Source: Ochromonas danica (taxonomy: Eukaryota > Sar > Chrysophyceae > Chromulinales > Chromulinaceae). Taken from it: a stretch of DNA of 64,000 nt. Below are positions 52,082-62,352 of this stretch, one piece after another. The stretch spans positions 62,001-126,000 of the forward strand of contig VKHL01000048.1 of NCBI GenBank assembly GCA_015146655.1, given 5' to 3'. A program made the translations under genes and the position numbers. The notes below the pieces were generated by a model. That model was not told the origin of the DNA. It did not search any database and worked only from the letters and a program-made list of their open reading frames with translations. How positions within the stretch are numbered: the stretch's first letter is position 1; every line of letters begins with the position of its first letter.

Positions 52082-55000
52082 ATGATGGTTCTGTGGACGT
52101 ATTCTTTTACTTCTTGTGTGTTGTGTGTATATAGACAAGTCTTGTTGGTCTTGTTGCTTACGATATATGTGGACATCTATCAAGCAGAACAGATCACTTG
52201 GATGCAGAGCGGGTCCTATATAGTAGGCACTCAGTCTGGTGAATACAATGGAAAAATTATTTCTTTGAGTGCTGATGGCAGTACCGTTGCCATTGGGTCG
52301 CCTTATTATAATGCCGGTAGTAGTAGTATTGTTGCAGCAGGAAGAGTCCGTGTCTATCGAAACTCAGGCTCTGTATGGGCCCAGTGGGGAGTAGATATAG
52401 AAGGCACTCAAGCTAATGAGTATTGTGGTTATGCCGTTTCGTTGAGCTATGATGGCAATACTATAGTCATTGGTTCACCGTATTATGATACCACTAACAC
52501 GGATGTAGGGAGAGTTCGTATCTATACAAACTCAGGCTCTGGATGGATACAGTGGGGATCAAATATAGAAGGAATTCTGCCTGGTGACTATTATGGCTGG
52601 TCCGTTTCTTTGAGTAATGATGGCAAGGTCGTAGCTATTGGTACTCCTTATTATAGTTCCCCTAGTAATACGTATGCGGTAAGAGCTCGTGTGTATAGAA
52701 ACTCAGGCTCTGGATGGACACAGTGGGGAGCAGATATGGCTGCCGTTCAGACTTATGAACAGAGTGGCTGGTCTGTTTCGTTGAGTTTTGATGGCAAAAC
52801 CATAGCCATTGGATCACGTTATTATAATACTGCTAATAACTTGACCGCAGCTGGGAGAGTCCGTGTTTATCGAAACACAACCTCTGGATGGACACAGTGG
52901 GGAGCGGATGTAGAAGGCACTCAGGATAATGAAAATTGTGGCTGGTCCATTTCGTTGAGCTATGATGGCAATACTATAGCCATTGGATCACCTTATTATG
53001 ATACCACAGCAAAAGATTCAGGACGAGCTCGTGTCTATCGAAACTCAGGCTCTGGATGGATACAGTTGGGAACAGATATAGTAGGAAATCAGATTAATGA
53101 ATACAATGGTTATTCCGTTTCATTGAGTTATGATGGCAATACTGTAGCCGTTGGTTCACCGTATTATGATACCAGTACAAATGGTGATTCAGGAAGAGTC
53201 CGTGTCTATAGAGACTCAGGCTCCGAATGGATACAGTGGGGGCCAGATATGGATGGCACTCAGACTAATGAATATTATGGTAGTTCTGTTTCGTTGAGTT
53301 ATTATGGCAACATTACAGCGGCAGGGTCAACAGGCTATGCTAGTAATGCCGGCAGAGTAGCAGTATATGCGACAATTGTTACCCCAAGCAGCCAGCCCAC
53401 TGGGCAGCCCACATCTCAACCCAGTCTAACCCCCACTCGCCAACCGACTGGACAGCCATCGACACAACCGTCCTCACAGCCTTCCAGCCAGCCTTCTAGA
53501 GTACCATCTAGTGTGCCGTCATCTTCGCCCTCTGGCGACCCATCCTCACAGCCTTCTAAAGTACCATCTAGTTTGCCGTCTTCTTCCCCAACGAAGGAAC
53601 CTTCCTCACAGCCATCAACTCAGCCAACGGTGGTGCCATCCTCTGCACCATCTTATTCACCTTCCAATAAACCTTCCTCACAGCCTACAAGCCAACCAAC
53701 GACAGTGCCATCCTCTGCACCATCGGCTCCACCATCGAATATACCCTCCTCACAGCCATCGAACGAACCTTCCTCACAGCCATCAACTCAGCCAACGGTG
53801 GTACCATCTAGTGTGCCGTCTTCACAGCCATCGAATGAACCTTCCTCACAGCCATCAACTCAGCCAACGGTGGTACCATCTAGTGCACCGTTTTCTTTAC
53901 TGTATTCAAGTACAAGTCCGAGTAGGAGGACAGCAACTTATAAACCAAGCGGTAGTAGTCTAAGTAGCGGTCGTCCGACTTCCTCTCCAACCCATTCGCT
54001 AACACGTGGGCAGCCTTCTTCATCGCATCCTAGCTCGATGGGATCGCCTGCAGTGCTTGTCGTGGAAGAGGTCGAAGTTTCCAATACTAACAGCAGTAGT
54101 GTGACAGTGCATGTATCTCAAGGGTCTGTCAATATCGTCGGATTGACTAACTCGTCCTCAGTTAGTGTGCAGGTCTCTTCACGTGCTTCTCTTTCTTCTG
54201 TCAATGCCAATGCTAGCACACTCGCTTCCAGTCTGAAGTCTGATATCTTTACTATTACTGCGTCTAATACTTCAAGCAGCAACTCTTTGCAGTTTACTGC
54301 CAACATCACATTGACAGTTTCATCTGCGAATACTTCTTCTGTGGCAGTGTTTCGATATAACTGCTCGTCTGGGAAGGCAGAGCAGGTGTTCTTCAATTGC
54401 TCAGAAACGAACGTGACGTTTGAGCTGAGTTGTTCGGGAGCTGCATCTGCTCAGGTCTCTCAGCAGTGTCCGGTGCCTCAGCAGCGCTGCAGTGTCATCG
54501 ACATGAACACATTCCGTGTGGTGGATAGTAACTATTGCACGCTTGTATCCTCGAGCACCACATCCGTGCAATGTCGATGTGGGTATAGTAATAGCAGCAG
54601 CAGTAATGGGACATCTTCTTCTCCCTCTTTGTCTCCGACATCGTCTAGAAGTCTTTCTATGAGTGTGGGTGTGACATCTCAATATGTGACGCAAAGCTTC
54701 TCTGGGACAGTGTCTGGAGTAGCTGGTCTATCAGATGCGACTGCGGTGAAAGGGACAATGATGTTGCTGTCAACATTTGCTTGCCTGTGGATAGTCGGCA
54801 TGCTTCTGATAGGAAGTTGTGTGTGGCAGTGGAACCGTAAGGAAGTAGCTGTAGGCAGTGGTTTGTCTAGCATATATACGAAGTTGTTAGTATTATTGGC
54901 CAAAACGAAGGCGAGGACGAGGTCTGTGGCTCCATGGGATGAGCTTGCGTATGTAGAAGGAAGAGAGGGAGGGAGCAGTTTGGAAGAAGAGGAAGGAGTG

Positions 55001-58000
55001 CAGCGAGAGCATCTGTTGTTGAACGAGCGTTGGGCCATGTATGTATTGAAGACGTTGCCTGAGATATATCAACCTCGGCCATGGCTGCTTCGCTTGTGGG
55101 GAGAGTTGCTTCTTCGTCATGAGTACTTGGAGGCCTTGTCATGGTTAGGATTACGAAGATTCGGGAGGGAAGAGATGGACAGAGTGGTAGAGACAGGAAG
55201 AAAAGGAAGGTTAGTGGAAGAATGGCTATCGCGAGGAGCAGATTTTAGTAGTAGACACAGCAGCTCGTCGTTACAGCTTGATGGTTATAATACTGGCAGA
55301 CGACACTGTGATATGCATTTGATTAGTAACGAGAAAGGAAGACGGGACGGAATGAGCAAGCCAACAAGTAGAGAAGAAGATTGGCGCAAGGTACAGAGAA
55401 TAGCGGCCATGCTCACATCAATTACGCTGTCTTGCTTTTTGTTGGCCTGGCTTTATGACTTACAGTATCCAGACGATGATGGATCATGCGAGCAGCACAC
55501 GTCCCTGACAAGCTGTCTGGAGAAGAGGTCGATGTTAGATTCGAGTCAAAGCTACTGTGTGTGGAGAACTGCGAAGGTGATCGAGGCTGGGCGTCTCTTG
55601 GAGACCAAGGGCAGCCAGATCTTGTCTTCGCAGTCGGTTCAATCATCGCTAACAGATGAGGAGCTGCGTCGACAGTGTCAGTTCTCGGAGCAAGATGCGT
55701 CACTGCAGGCGATCCTTGTGGTGGCGATGATAGTGTCTCTGATTTCAGCGGTATTGAATCGCTTGGTGTCAGCCTTGTTTGCTTTGATGGAAGCTCCTAC
55801 GGCATGTGCTAGTACGGCAGCAGATGTGTCTGGGAAGGTGATATGTTTGTTCGTGCTTAGTGAGGTAATAGGCGTGAACTTACTGCATCGCATGGCTGGA
55901 TATGAGGCCTCGGCAGAAGTGCGACAATGTCGACAAGCATTTGTTCGAACGCTGGAAGCCTCTGCCTTGGTGAGCAGGGATGTGCCCATGTGTAATATGC
56001 GTGGAGTGGGAAGAAGAGGAGGAGAGGCTGCTGAGAGTGCGGAAGGAGGAGTCTGTGGAATACGAGCTGAGGCTGCTGCAACTGCGCTGGAAGGAGGAGA
56101 AGGATGGCTGGGCAGGCTGTATGATGAGCTATTCGAGGAAGCTGCTGACGACAGGGCTGTCGCAAGCAGTAGAAGAGGTTCTAATAACAGACAGAAGAGA
56201 GTTCGAAGCGAGTGGTTTGGTGTTGAAGGAGACAAGAAGAGAAGGAGGAGCAGTATTAGGCGCCACTTCAGCTCTAGTCATTGGTTTCGACAAGAGTGGA
56301 AGGTGTTTCGTGACTTGGTGTGCGGCGCAGAGGATGTAGAAACCAAGGCGGTGACCTTTCTGCATGTGTGTGCTTATGACTTGATAGAATCGAAGGATAC
56401 GAAGGCAGCGAAGATCTGGTGGCAAACCGTGAGGAAGGACTACACGATGCGGCCTCCGCCTGTGTTGTGGTATGTGAAGTGGATCTGTGTGTTGGTGCTA
56501 CTAACAGCGAACATGGGTGCGGTGTTGTTCATAATGCTGCGAGGTCTAGATCGTAGTTCAGTGTGGCAAGGTTCGTTCTTAAAGGCGTGCGCGGTGCAGT
56601 GGGTGATGGACGAGGTATTCGCATCTACGGTGACGATTCTGTGTGTGGATGTGGCAGTACCGGGTCTGGTGTATGGCGAAGTGCTGGGGACAGTGTATGC
56701 GAGGATGGTGCAAGTACTTGACACTATGCTAGGGAATGTGAAGAGTAGGGAAGGAAGGCGTGTAAGAAATAGTGTGAGAAGGGTGGAAGGTGAAGAAGAA
56801 TGCATGATAGATGGTGAAGCTGAGCGGTCAGCAGGCATCGAGAGGCAGCCTGTAGGCATTGCAGATGCTGCTGGTGGTGTCTCGAAGTCTCCTCATCTAG
56901 ATTTGTCACAAGAGATGCTGGAATTGCTACTCGATAAGGAAGTGTGTAAGGGTTTGGTGGAAGCCAAACTAGTGCTACTGGGAGGAGGAGGAAGTCTGAC
57001 AACAAGTAAGAAGCTGACTGGTAGTCAGAGTGAGAAGGCTCTTCTGTCTTGCCGCAAGGACAATAATGCTGCGAGCGTGAGGCAGCCATCTCTAACTACA
57101 TATGGAGGTATGAGTAGTAGTTGCAGCAGTGGATGGCGACGGAGCGTATGGTCAGGCGGTGGCAGACGAGACAACAGTTCGTTGTTTCCGGTGGTTGTGG
57201 CCCGTAACCCTACGATGAGTGATGCACAGGAGGCGGTGCAAATACAACCAGGAGACAGATGGAAGCTGCCGTCATTTCGGCGTCTATCTGCAGTGGTCCC
57301 ATTTGCTGAGGAGGCTGGAGAAGCCGCGGATAGATGCGAGGCGAAGAGGGGCGTGGATAGTGAGAGAAGAAGGGAAGGCTATGGTGAAGGAGTGGTATGG
57401 TTGGTGTCGAGGATACCTATCTCAGTGCAGCGCCTAATCGTTCGTTCCGCAGCACCTCTCGTTCTCTCGGGAGTGATATTGGCGTGGGCTGAGGGAGGGA
57501 AGGCAGAGTACGGAGGTGTGTGGAAGGCGTTGCTTGTGTTGGGGATCGTGTCGCTGAGCTTTCTTGCTGTGTGGACTTCGAAGCGGTCCCAGGATGCGTT
57601 TCTAGCAGCATTCGCGTCATCTGTGAAGAAGAGAGGCGATGCTAGAAGAAGAAGAGAGCAGGAAGGAGGGGAAGGTTCTGGGGTAGTAGTAGGCGTGAAA
57701 GATGGCGGCAAAGAGACAAAGTCCGAGGCTTCAGGTGATGATGATGATGATGATGATGATGACGATGACGATGCAAGCAGTTGGTTTAGCTTCTTGGATA
57801 TTGTCTCAAGTACGTCAGATGATGAGAATGAGGAAGCGAAGAAAGAAGATGACGATGCAAGCAGTTGGTTTAACTTCTTGGATATTGTCTCAAGTACGTC
57901 AGATGATGAGAATGAGGAAGCGAAGAAAGAAGATGACGATGCAAGCAGTTGGTTTAACTTCTTGGATATTGTCTCAAGTACGTCAGATGATGAGAATGAG

Positions 58001-58564
58001 GAAGCGAAGAAAGAAGATGACGATGCAAGCAGTTGGTTTAACTTCTTGGATATTATCTCAAGTATCTCAGATGATGAGAATGAGGAAGCGAAGAAAGAAG
58101 ATGACGATGCAAGCAGTTGGTTTAGCTTGTTGAATAGCTCAAGTATGTCAGATGATGAGAATGAGGAAGCGAAGAAAGAAGATGACGATGCAAGCAGTTG
58201 GTTTAGCTTGTTGAATAGTAGCTCAAGTATGTCAGACGACAGTGAAGAAGCAGAATTGTGTGGTATTTGGCAAGAGATGGAGAAGAGGCAACAAGAAGAG
58301 AGTGAAGAGTGCAGAGGGAAAGGCAGTAGCGGCAGAAGAGCAGCAGAGAAGGTCAGAGAGGCCATGGCAGAAGAGACCATTGCTAGGCAAGTGATAGGCC
58401 AACAAGCTGGTGTCGATGATCATATAGATTATGAGATGGAAGAGGACGAGGACTCTGTTTTCATTAGAAGGCTGTTCTCATCATCAAGCAGCCTAACTCT
58501 CTCTGAACAAGACAAAGAAGCTGTAGCAACAGGCACCAGAGCTGTTCACTATGTTGGGGTCTAG
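52082..58564 (+). CDS. Giant surface protein: FG-GAP-like repeats, PSSQPS stalk, multi-pass membrane domain (2160 aa)
   Basis: Single exon; the first ATG in frame is at 52082. A signal peptide (VLLVLLLTIYVDIYQA) leads into about seven FG-GAP/integrin-alpha-like units of ~58 residues (residues ~37-430). Each reads SVSLSYDGNTIAIGSPYY then GRVRVYRNSGSGW, the beta-propeller blade type common in diatoms. Residues ~435-650 are a Ser/Pro/Gln/Thr stalk of PSSQPS-type repeats. A Ser/Asn-rich domain with several N-glycosylation sites and a late CxC (VQCRCGY) is GPS-like. The first membrane helix is at ~895-915, with further helices near 1108, 1210, 1463, 1503 and 1783-1825. This order (ectodomain, GPS-like, many helices) recalls polycystin-1/adhesion receptors, but I see no PLAT or channel signature. 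The cytoplasmic tail has an Asp run and six ~28-residue repeats. Confidence 0.82.
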   Translation: MMVLWTYSFTSCVLCVYRQVLLVLLLTIYVDIYQAEQITWMQSGSYIVGTQSGEYNGKIISLSADGSTVAIGSPYYNAGSSSIVAAGRVRVYRNSGSVWAQWGVDIEGTQANEYCGYAVSLSYDGNTIVIGSPYYDTTNTDVGRVRIYTNSGSGWIQWGSNIEGILPGDYYGWSVSLSNDGKVVAIGTPYYSSPSNTYAVRARVYRNSGSGWTQWGADMAAVQTYEQSGWSVSLSFDGKTIAIGSRYYNTANNLTAAGRVRVYRNTTSGWTQWGADVEGTQDNENCGWSISLSYDGNTIAIGSPYYDTTAKDSGRARVYRNSGSGWIQLGTDIVGNQINEYNGYSVSLSYDGNTVAVGSPYYDTSTNGDSGRVRVYRDSGSEWIQWGPDMDGTQTNEYYGSSVSLSYYGNITAAGSTGYASNAGRVAVYATIVTPSSQPTGQPTSQPSLTPTRQPTGQPSTQPSSQPSSQPSRVPSSVPSSSPSGDPSSQPSKVPSSLPSSSPTKEPSSQPSTQPTVVPSSAPSYSPSNKPSSQPTSQPTTVPSSAPSAPPSNIPSSQPSNEPSSQPSTQPTVVPSSVPSSQPSNEPSSQPSTQPTVVPSSAPFSLLYSSTSPSRRTATYKPSGSSLSSGRPTSSPTHSLTRGQPSSSHPSSMGSPAVLVVEEVEVSNTNSSSVTVHVSQGSVNIVGLTNSSSVSVQVSSRASLSSVNANASTLASSLKSDIFTITASNTSSSNSLQFTANITLTVSSANTSSVAVFRYNCSSGKAEQVFFNCSETNVTFELSCSGAASAQVSQQCPVPQQRCSVIDMNTFRVVDSNYCTLVSSSTTSVQCRCGYSNSSSSNGTSSSPSLSPTSSRSLSMSVGVTSQYVTQSFSGTVSGVAGLSDATAVKGTMMLLSTFACLWIVGMLLIGSCVWQWNRKEVAVGSGLSSIYTKLLVLLAKTKARTRSVAPWDELAYVEGREGGSSLEEEEGVQREHLLLNERWAMYVLKTLPEIYQPRPWLLRLWGELLLRHEYLEALSWLGLRRFGREEMDRVVETGRKGRLVEEWLSRGADFSSRHSSSSLQLDGYNTGRRHCDMHLISNEKGRRDGMSKPTSREEDWRKVQRIAAMLTSITLSCFLLAWLYDLQYPDDDGSCEQHTSLTSCLEKRSMLDSSQSYCVWRTAKVIEAGRLLETKGSQILSSQSVQSSLTDEELRRQCQFSEQDASLQAILVVAMIVSLISAVLNRLVSALFALMEAPTACASTAADVSGKVICLFVLSEVIGVNLLHRMAGYEASAEVRQCRQAFVRTLEASALVSRDVPMCNMRGVGRRGGEAAESAEGGVCGIRAEAAATALEGGEGWLGRLYDELFEEAADDRAVASSRRGSNNRQKRVRSEWFGVEGDKKRRRSSIRRHFSSSHWFRQEWKVFRDLVCGAEDVETKAVTFLHVCAYDLIESKDTKAAKIWWQTVRKDYTMRPPPVLWYVKWICVLVLLTANMGAVLFIMLRGLDRSSVWQGSFLKACAVQWVMDEVFASTVTILCVDVAVPGLVYGEVLGTVYARMVQVLDTMLGNVKSREGRRVRNSVRRVEGEEECMIDGEAERSAGIERQPVGIADAAGGVSKSPHLDLSQEMLELLLDKEVCKGLVEAKLVLLGGGGSLTTSKKLTGSQSEKALLSCRKDNNAASVRQPSLTTYGGMSSSCSSGWRRSVWSGGGRRDNSSLFPVVVARNPTMSDAQEAVQIQPGDRWKLPSFRRLSAVVPFAEEAGEAADRCEAKRGVDSERRREGYGEGVVWLVSRIPISVQRLIVRSAAPLVLSGVILAWAEGGKAEYGGVWKALLVLGIVSLSFLAVWTSKRSQDAFLAAFASSVKKRGDARRRREQEGGEGSGVVVGVKDGGKETKSEASGDDDDDDDDDDDDASSWFSFLDIVSSTSDDENEEAKKEDDDASSWFNFLDIVSSTSDDENEEAKKEDDDASSWFNFLDIVSSTSDDENEEAKKEDDDASSWFNFLDIISSISDDENEEAKKEDDDASSWFSLLNSSSMSDDENEEAKKEDDDASSWFSLLNSSSSMSDDSEEAELCGIWQEMEKRQQEESEECRGKGSSGRRAAEKVREAMAEETIARQVIGQQAGVDDHIDYEMEEDEDSVFIRRLFSSSSSLTLSEQDKEAVATGTRAVHYVGV
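57765..58250 (+). repeat. 84-bp tandem repeat, six units, coding
   Basis: Six in-frame units (five full and one degenerate) encode DDDASSWFNFLDIVSSTSDD and ENEEAKKE. Units 2 and 3 are identical at DNA level and units 5-6 have lost one or two codons. They follow a (GAT)n run at ~57735-57768. They form the acidic, Trp-containing cytoplasmic tail of the giant surface protein. Confidence 0.95.
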
Positions 58565-59445
58565 TCTAGGTGCAATACCACTACTAATCTGTTGAATTAG
58601 TAGAGTTTGATAATAATACTATGTATTGCTTTACCTGTAGTATACATGCATAATAGTGTTGTTGTTAAATGGTGTTGTCGTTGTTAATAGATTATAGCTT
58701 ACTTTATGTTGGTAGTTATGCTATGACGTAACTCCATATTTAGGTTTCCAGATGTAAAGCCTACGCACGTATGGTACGCTCAGGATAATAAGAATAATAT
58801 AATGATTAGGATAACTTGTCTCCCTTTTGCAATTCGACTGACTCACTCATCTTCCAAGATAAGAGGATTGATTTTGTTCGTAGCCTACATCGTTCGGCTA
58901 CGTTATCATTTGTTAGAAATTGTGTTTCTTTTCCCATAAAACTAACAGAGGTAATATTTATTTTATCCGTAGTTTTTTGAAGATTAAGTCCAAACTCTCG
59001 AGTTTCAACTCTCAAAACAACAAACTTTTCCCAAACAATGAAAACATTATGACTTTACCAGCACCTTAATCATAAAACTAATCATGTCAGAAATTGATAA
59101 TTGTTTGCGTTGAGCAGGCTGGGCCATAGACTGTGTTGCATCTAGTAGACCACGGAGAGAGTCCACAGTGCACTCTGGATATATCGGTGCAGAAAACTCC
59201 TGGATCTAGAGATGGTGAGTTGAAAGACGTAGTATGCAAACTATTTTCGATGTGCCAATCGTTCTAGCAGTAGTATTATGATGCGGATGTTCTTCTGTCC
59301 ACTACCACAAGATTCTACCATACCTACTAACTAGTTGACATCTGTTTGATCAATTTCTCTCTGTTTGTTACAGCAGAAGGAAATAAAGTGTTAAAATCTC
59401 TCTAGACCAGAGATATCCATTCCACATTACAGTAGACGTTACACT
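58565..59445. other. Intergenic stretch
   Basis: 880 bp after the giant surface-protein gene, up to the inverted-repeat element. No gene is recognised. Confidence 0.6.
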
Positions 59446-59717
59446 CCACACCCCGCATGAGTCGAGTCCCGGACTCGCGGACTCGACTTCCAGATGAGTC
59501 CCAGTGGTGAGTCCCAAGTCCCGAGTTCTGGGATTTCGAGTACTCAGGAATATTCCCGAATTTACGAATTCCCGAATTTACGAATAATATTCGAATTAAA
59601 TTCTCGCAACAAAGTCTAAAAGTGTGAGTTTCAAATCCACACAGAAGCACTCGCCGGGACTCACGGTACTCGCCGTACTCGACTCGACTCGACTCACGGG
59701 ACTCATGCGGGGCGTGG
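59446..59717. mobile_element. Small non-autonomous inverted-repeat element (MITE-like)
   Basis: The ends CCACACCCCGCATGAGTC (59446-59463) and, reversed, CCACGCCCCGCATGAGTC (59717-59700) are inverted repeats matching at 17 of 18 positions. TTACAC flanks both ends (59439-59444 and 59718-59723), as a 6-8 bp target duplication. The interior is rich in GAGTCGAGTC repeats and codes for nothing. An 8-bp duplication would suggest a hAT-like source, but no transposase is present in the window. Confidence 0.7.
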
Positions 59718-59822
59718 TTACACCCATCGTCGCTTTTCACATAACTCGAGAAACCCCATCTTTCACATAAAAAAGTCCTCAGAATGGCTCTCGAAACTCG
59801 GAACTCGAAACTTGAAGGGGCA

Positions 59823-59870
59823 GTGCCAGAGTGCCAGAGTGCCAGAGTGCCAGAGTGCCAGAGTGCCAGA
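59823..59870. repeat. 8-bp minisatellite, six units
   Basis: GTGCCAGA is repeated six times exactly, 105 bp to the right of the MITE-like element. The open frames through it are repeat artefacts. From there to 60393 no gene is seen. Confidence 0.95.
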
Positions 59871-60393
59871 GTTTTCGAACGGACAAACCACCGGAACAGC
59901 GCAGGAGACAACCGGTGCAGAGAGAACATCGACATCATCTCTTTGATCAATAACAGATCCACCGGTCACGTTACTACTTGAGTCTTCTAAGTAAAGATTC
60001 TAATAACCTTGTTATCCAAGTAGTCCAAGTTGATCATGAGACAAATTTGAGAAAGTTTCGTTGAGTTAATCTCAGAAAAAACAAACAAAAGTTGTTGTTG
60101 TTCCTGTTGTTGCCACACATATTCTCCCAAGAAAACAAAACTTTTTCTACCGGAAAGGGTTAGTCTTATCTCCTTTTCTCTTCTAATGAATTTTTATTTA
60201 ATTCATTTCTCTATGATGTGCATTGTGTAGATAAAATGATACATCATGAGTTTCCATCTGTGTATTCCTCTCATTACTCAAGCCACCTCCAGTCAGATAG
60301 ACTGTTACTAGGTAGGCCGACATGAGAAACGCTGTGTGTATTAATTCATCAAAACTCTGTCGTGCTATCTGTTAATTAGATGCTCTTCTTGCA

Positions 60394-61140
60394 ATGGGGG
60401 ACGATGAAGATGAGAGAGAAGAAGCCAAGGCAGAAGAGGCAGAGAACGAAACGGCTGGTGATGATCCTTCTTCTTCTTCCTCTTCCTCAACTACTATTGA
60501 AGAGTTCGACAAAGAAGAAGAGCGAAAGAAACGCAGGCGTCTCTATCGTCGACATTACTACCGCCGCACACATCCTTTCATTCGTATCCCCAGCACTGAC
60601 ATCCGCAAGCAATTGCCTACTGTGTGGATTAATGTCTACAATCAGTGTAGCCCTTCTCTCTTTTTTTCCTTTATGAGGTATCTCGCACACAAGGATATTG
60701 TCCTTGGCAGTACTGGATGGGAATCTGGAGGAAATGGCTATGTCGTAACTTACATTCCTCTCATTCGTACTGAATTGTCTATGGAGACATTTGTTGGAAA
60801 CTACCGATATGCTTGTGCCGTCAGTGATGATATGACAAGCGAGCTTCGTGGTTGTGAGATACGACGATCCAGTGTGGCTAGAGGCACAAAGGTAGCGTTG
60901 AATGTGCGAATTATCTATACCATTATGTATGAATTAGACAATCCTGTCGATCGAAGTATGATGAACAATAATGTTAGCGATTTGATTCCTTATCGCAAGC
61001 TTTCAGCAAAGCCCATGAAGGTAGTTATTGAATGTATTCTAGCATTCCACTTTGAGGATAAGATGAACTTAGTGGATCAATGTTGTCTGCATTTCAAATC
61101 CTTTACTTTCTGTCCTATTGACTCTAATGAACTCTTTTGA
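60394..61140 (+). CDS. Protein of unrecognised family, member 1 (248 aa)
   Basis: The first ~45 residues are acidic, Ser-rich low complexity. Then a basic patch (RKKRRRLYRRHYYRRTHPF) leads into a globular region with IRIPSTDIRKQLPTVWINVY, VSDDMTSELRGCEIRRS and LSAKPMKVVIECILAFHFED. I do not recognise the family. The alternation of short helices and strands and the absence of membrane segments suggest a soluble alpha/beta protein. The basic patch could be a nuclear signal or a nucleic-acid contact. A paralogue (62832-63935) shares all of these blocks, at moderate identity. A TTAG just before the ATG region (60380) could be a 5' UTR intron acceptor. Confidence 0.7.
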   Translation: MGDDEDEREEAKAEEAENETAGDDPSSSSSSSTTIEEFDKEEERKKRRRLYRRHYYRRTHPFIRIPSTDIRKQLPTVWINVYNQCSPSLFFSFMRYLAHKDIVLGSTGWESGGNGYVVTYIPLIRTELSMETFVGNYRYACAVSDDMTSELRGCEIRRSSVARGTKVALNVRIIYTIMYELDNPVDRSMMNNNVSDLIPYRKLSAKPMKVVIECILAFHFEDKMNLVDQCCLHFKSFTFCPIDSNELF

Positions 61141-61305
61141 TCTTTTATGTTTGTTATGGCTTGGTTGAGGCCACTTTCATCATTATTGGTAGATATTTCC
61201 CCTATTTATTGAATCGCAAAGCTCTGTCTTCAGCCTGTTGTGTTTTGTTGGTGGTGCCGGTGGTTGGTGGTCGGTGTTGGTGGAATGAACACGGTAGTTG
61301 AAGAT

Positions 61306-61390
61306 AGATGGATTTGGTAGATCAATATTGTCTGTATTTCAACTCCTTTAGGTTACTTTCTTTCCTATTGATTTTGCTGAGTTTGAGGCT
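61306..61390 (+). pseudogene. Partial duplicate of the 3' end of the 60394-61140 gene
   Basis: AGATGGATTTGGTAGATCAA at 61306 and the following ~65 bp align with the last ~80 bp of the coding region upstream (from ~61061), with a 5 bp insertion. It reads MDLVDQYCLYFNSF against MNLVDQCCLHFKSF. The rest of the gap 61141-62831 shows no gene. Confidence 0.7.
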
Positions 61391-62325
61391 TTTCTTATGG
61401 TAATTTCTTATCACGATTCCTCTCTTACAAGCAGCTGTGAGCACAGATTCAGAAAGAGCTTATTTCTAATCAATGTTAGTTTACAAGAATGCAGCGGTTA
61501 CGAGAAAAACTACAAAAAAACAATTTTTTGACCGTTGATGGACCTCGTTTTGTAAGACAAGGTACATTACTCTGACCTGCAATATTTGTTCGTAATTTTT
61601 GAAACAGTATTATATATACAATACAATATTCTCGTGTAGATGTTGTGTGCAGGATGTTTCAGCAGCGCTCTCACTTCCATAATCTTCGATGCATGGAGGA
61701 TAATATAAGGTTGTGATGAGGTTATTACTTGGTACTTCAGGTAACACACAAGTAATGCTGGACAAGTATGTGTGTTTGATAGTAATGATAGTGGCAACAC
61801 TTGTTTCTCATTGAATTGTTGGGAGTAAGAAGATTTGAGTCAATATCATGTGTCTGCGCAGGATCAGTCTACACGAGGATTACTACTGGCGGACCAAACA
61901 TCTACGTTGTATCACAAGTCTATGCAGGTACAAACGTATGTAGGTATAATAGAACAATCTTGATGTTGGTGGCATTCAAATTGTCTTATTGCCTAAATTG
62001 AGAGAAGCGGAGGAGATGATATAGTCTAGCATGGACGAGATTTGTCTTAAACTACTGAAGTTGTGCTCATCACCTATGTTCAGCTATCGACACAAGAGTC
62101 TTGACACTACCACCGGTGGAAGAAGAACGAGTAGCTCTCTGAATAGAAACCTTCATTGATCCCCTGGCATTGTATAAAGTTGTTCCTTTTATTTGTACCA
62201 ATTCTCTCCGTATTATCTTTTGTCGCGATTGCTCTTATCGAGGTCACTCTTTTCTTCGTTTATCTAACCAATCAATCAGCAATCCTCTCGAGTTGCATTA
62301 CAGTCTAACTCATCCCCTTGTGGGT

Positions 62326-62352
62326 TAGGGCTAGGGCTAGGGCCAGGAGGTT
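62326..62352. repeat. Degenerate telomere-like tract
   Basis: GGGTTAGGGCTAGGGCTAGG followed by GCCAGGAGGTTAG. One exact TTAGGG is followed by two CTAGGG variants. It is short and may be chance or an interstitial relic. Confidence 0.45.

Noticed and set aside
57379-58380. Long minus-strand open frame (333 codons)
   Set aside because: It is the antisense of the in-frame 84-bp repeats of the giant surface-protein gene; the plus frame extends far beyond it on both sides.
59402-59981. Open frames of 60-186 codons on both strands around the MITE-like element
   Set aside because: They arise from the terminal repeats and the GTGCCAGA minisatellite.
62326-62352. True telomere or chromosome end
   Set aside because: The tract is ~25 bp, degenerate, and coding sequence continues to its right.
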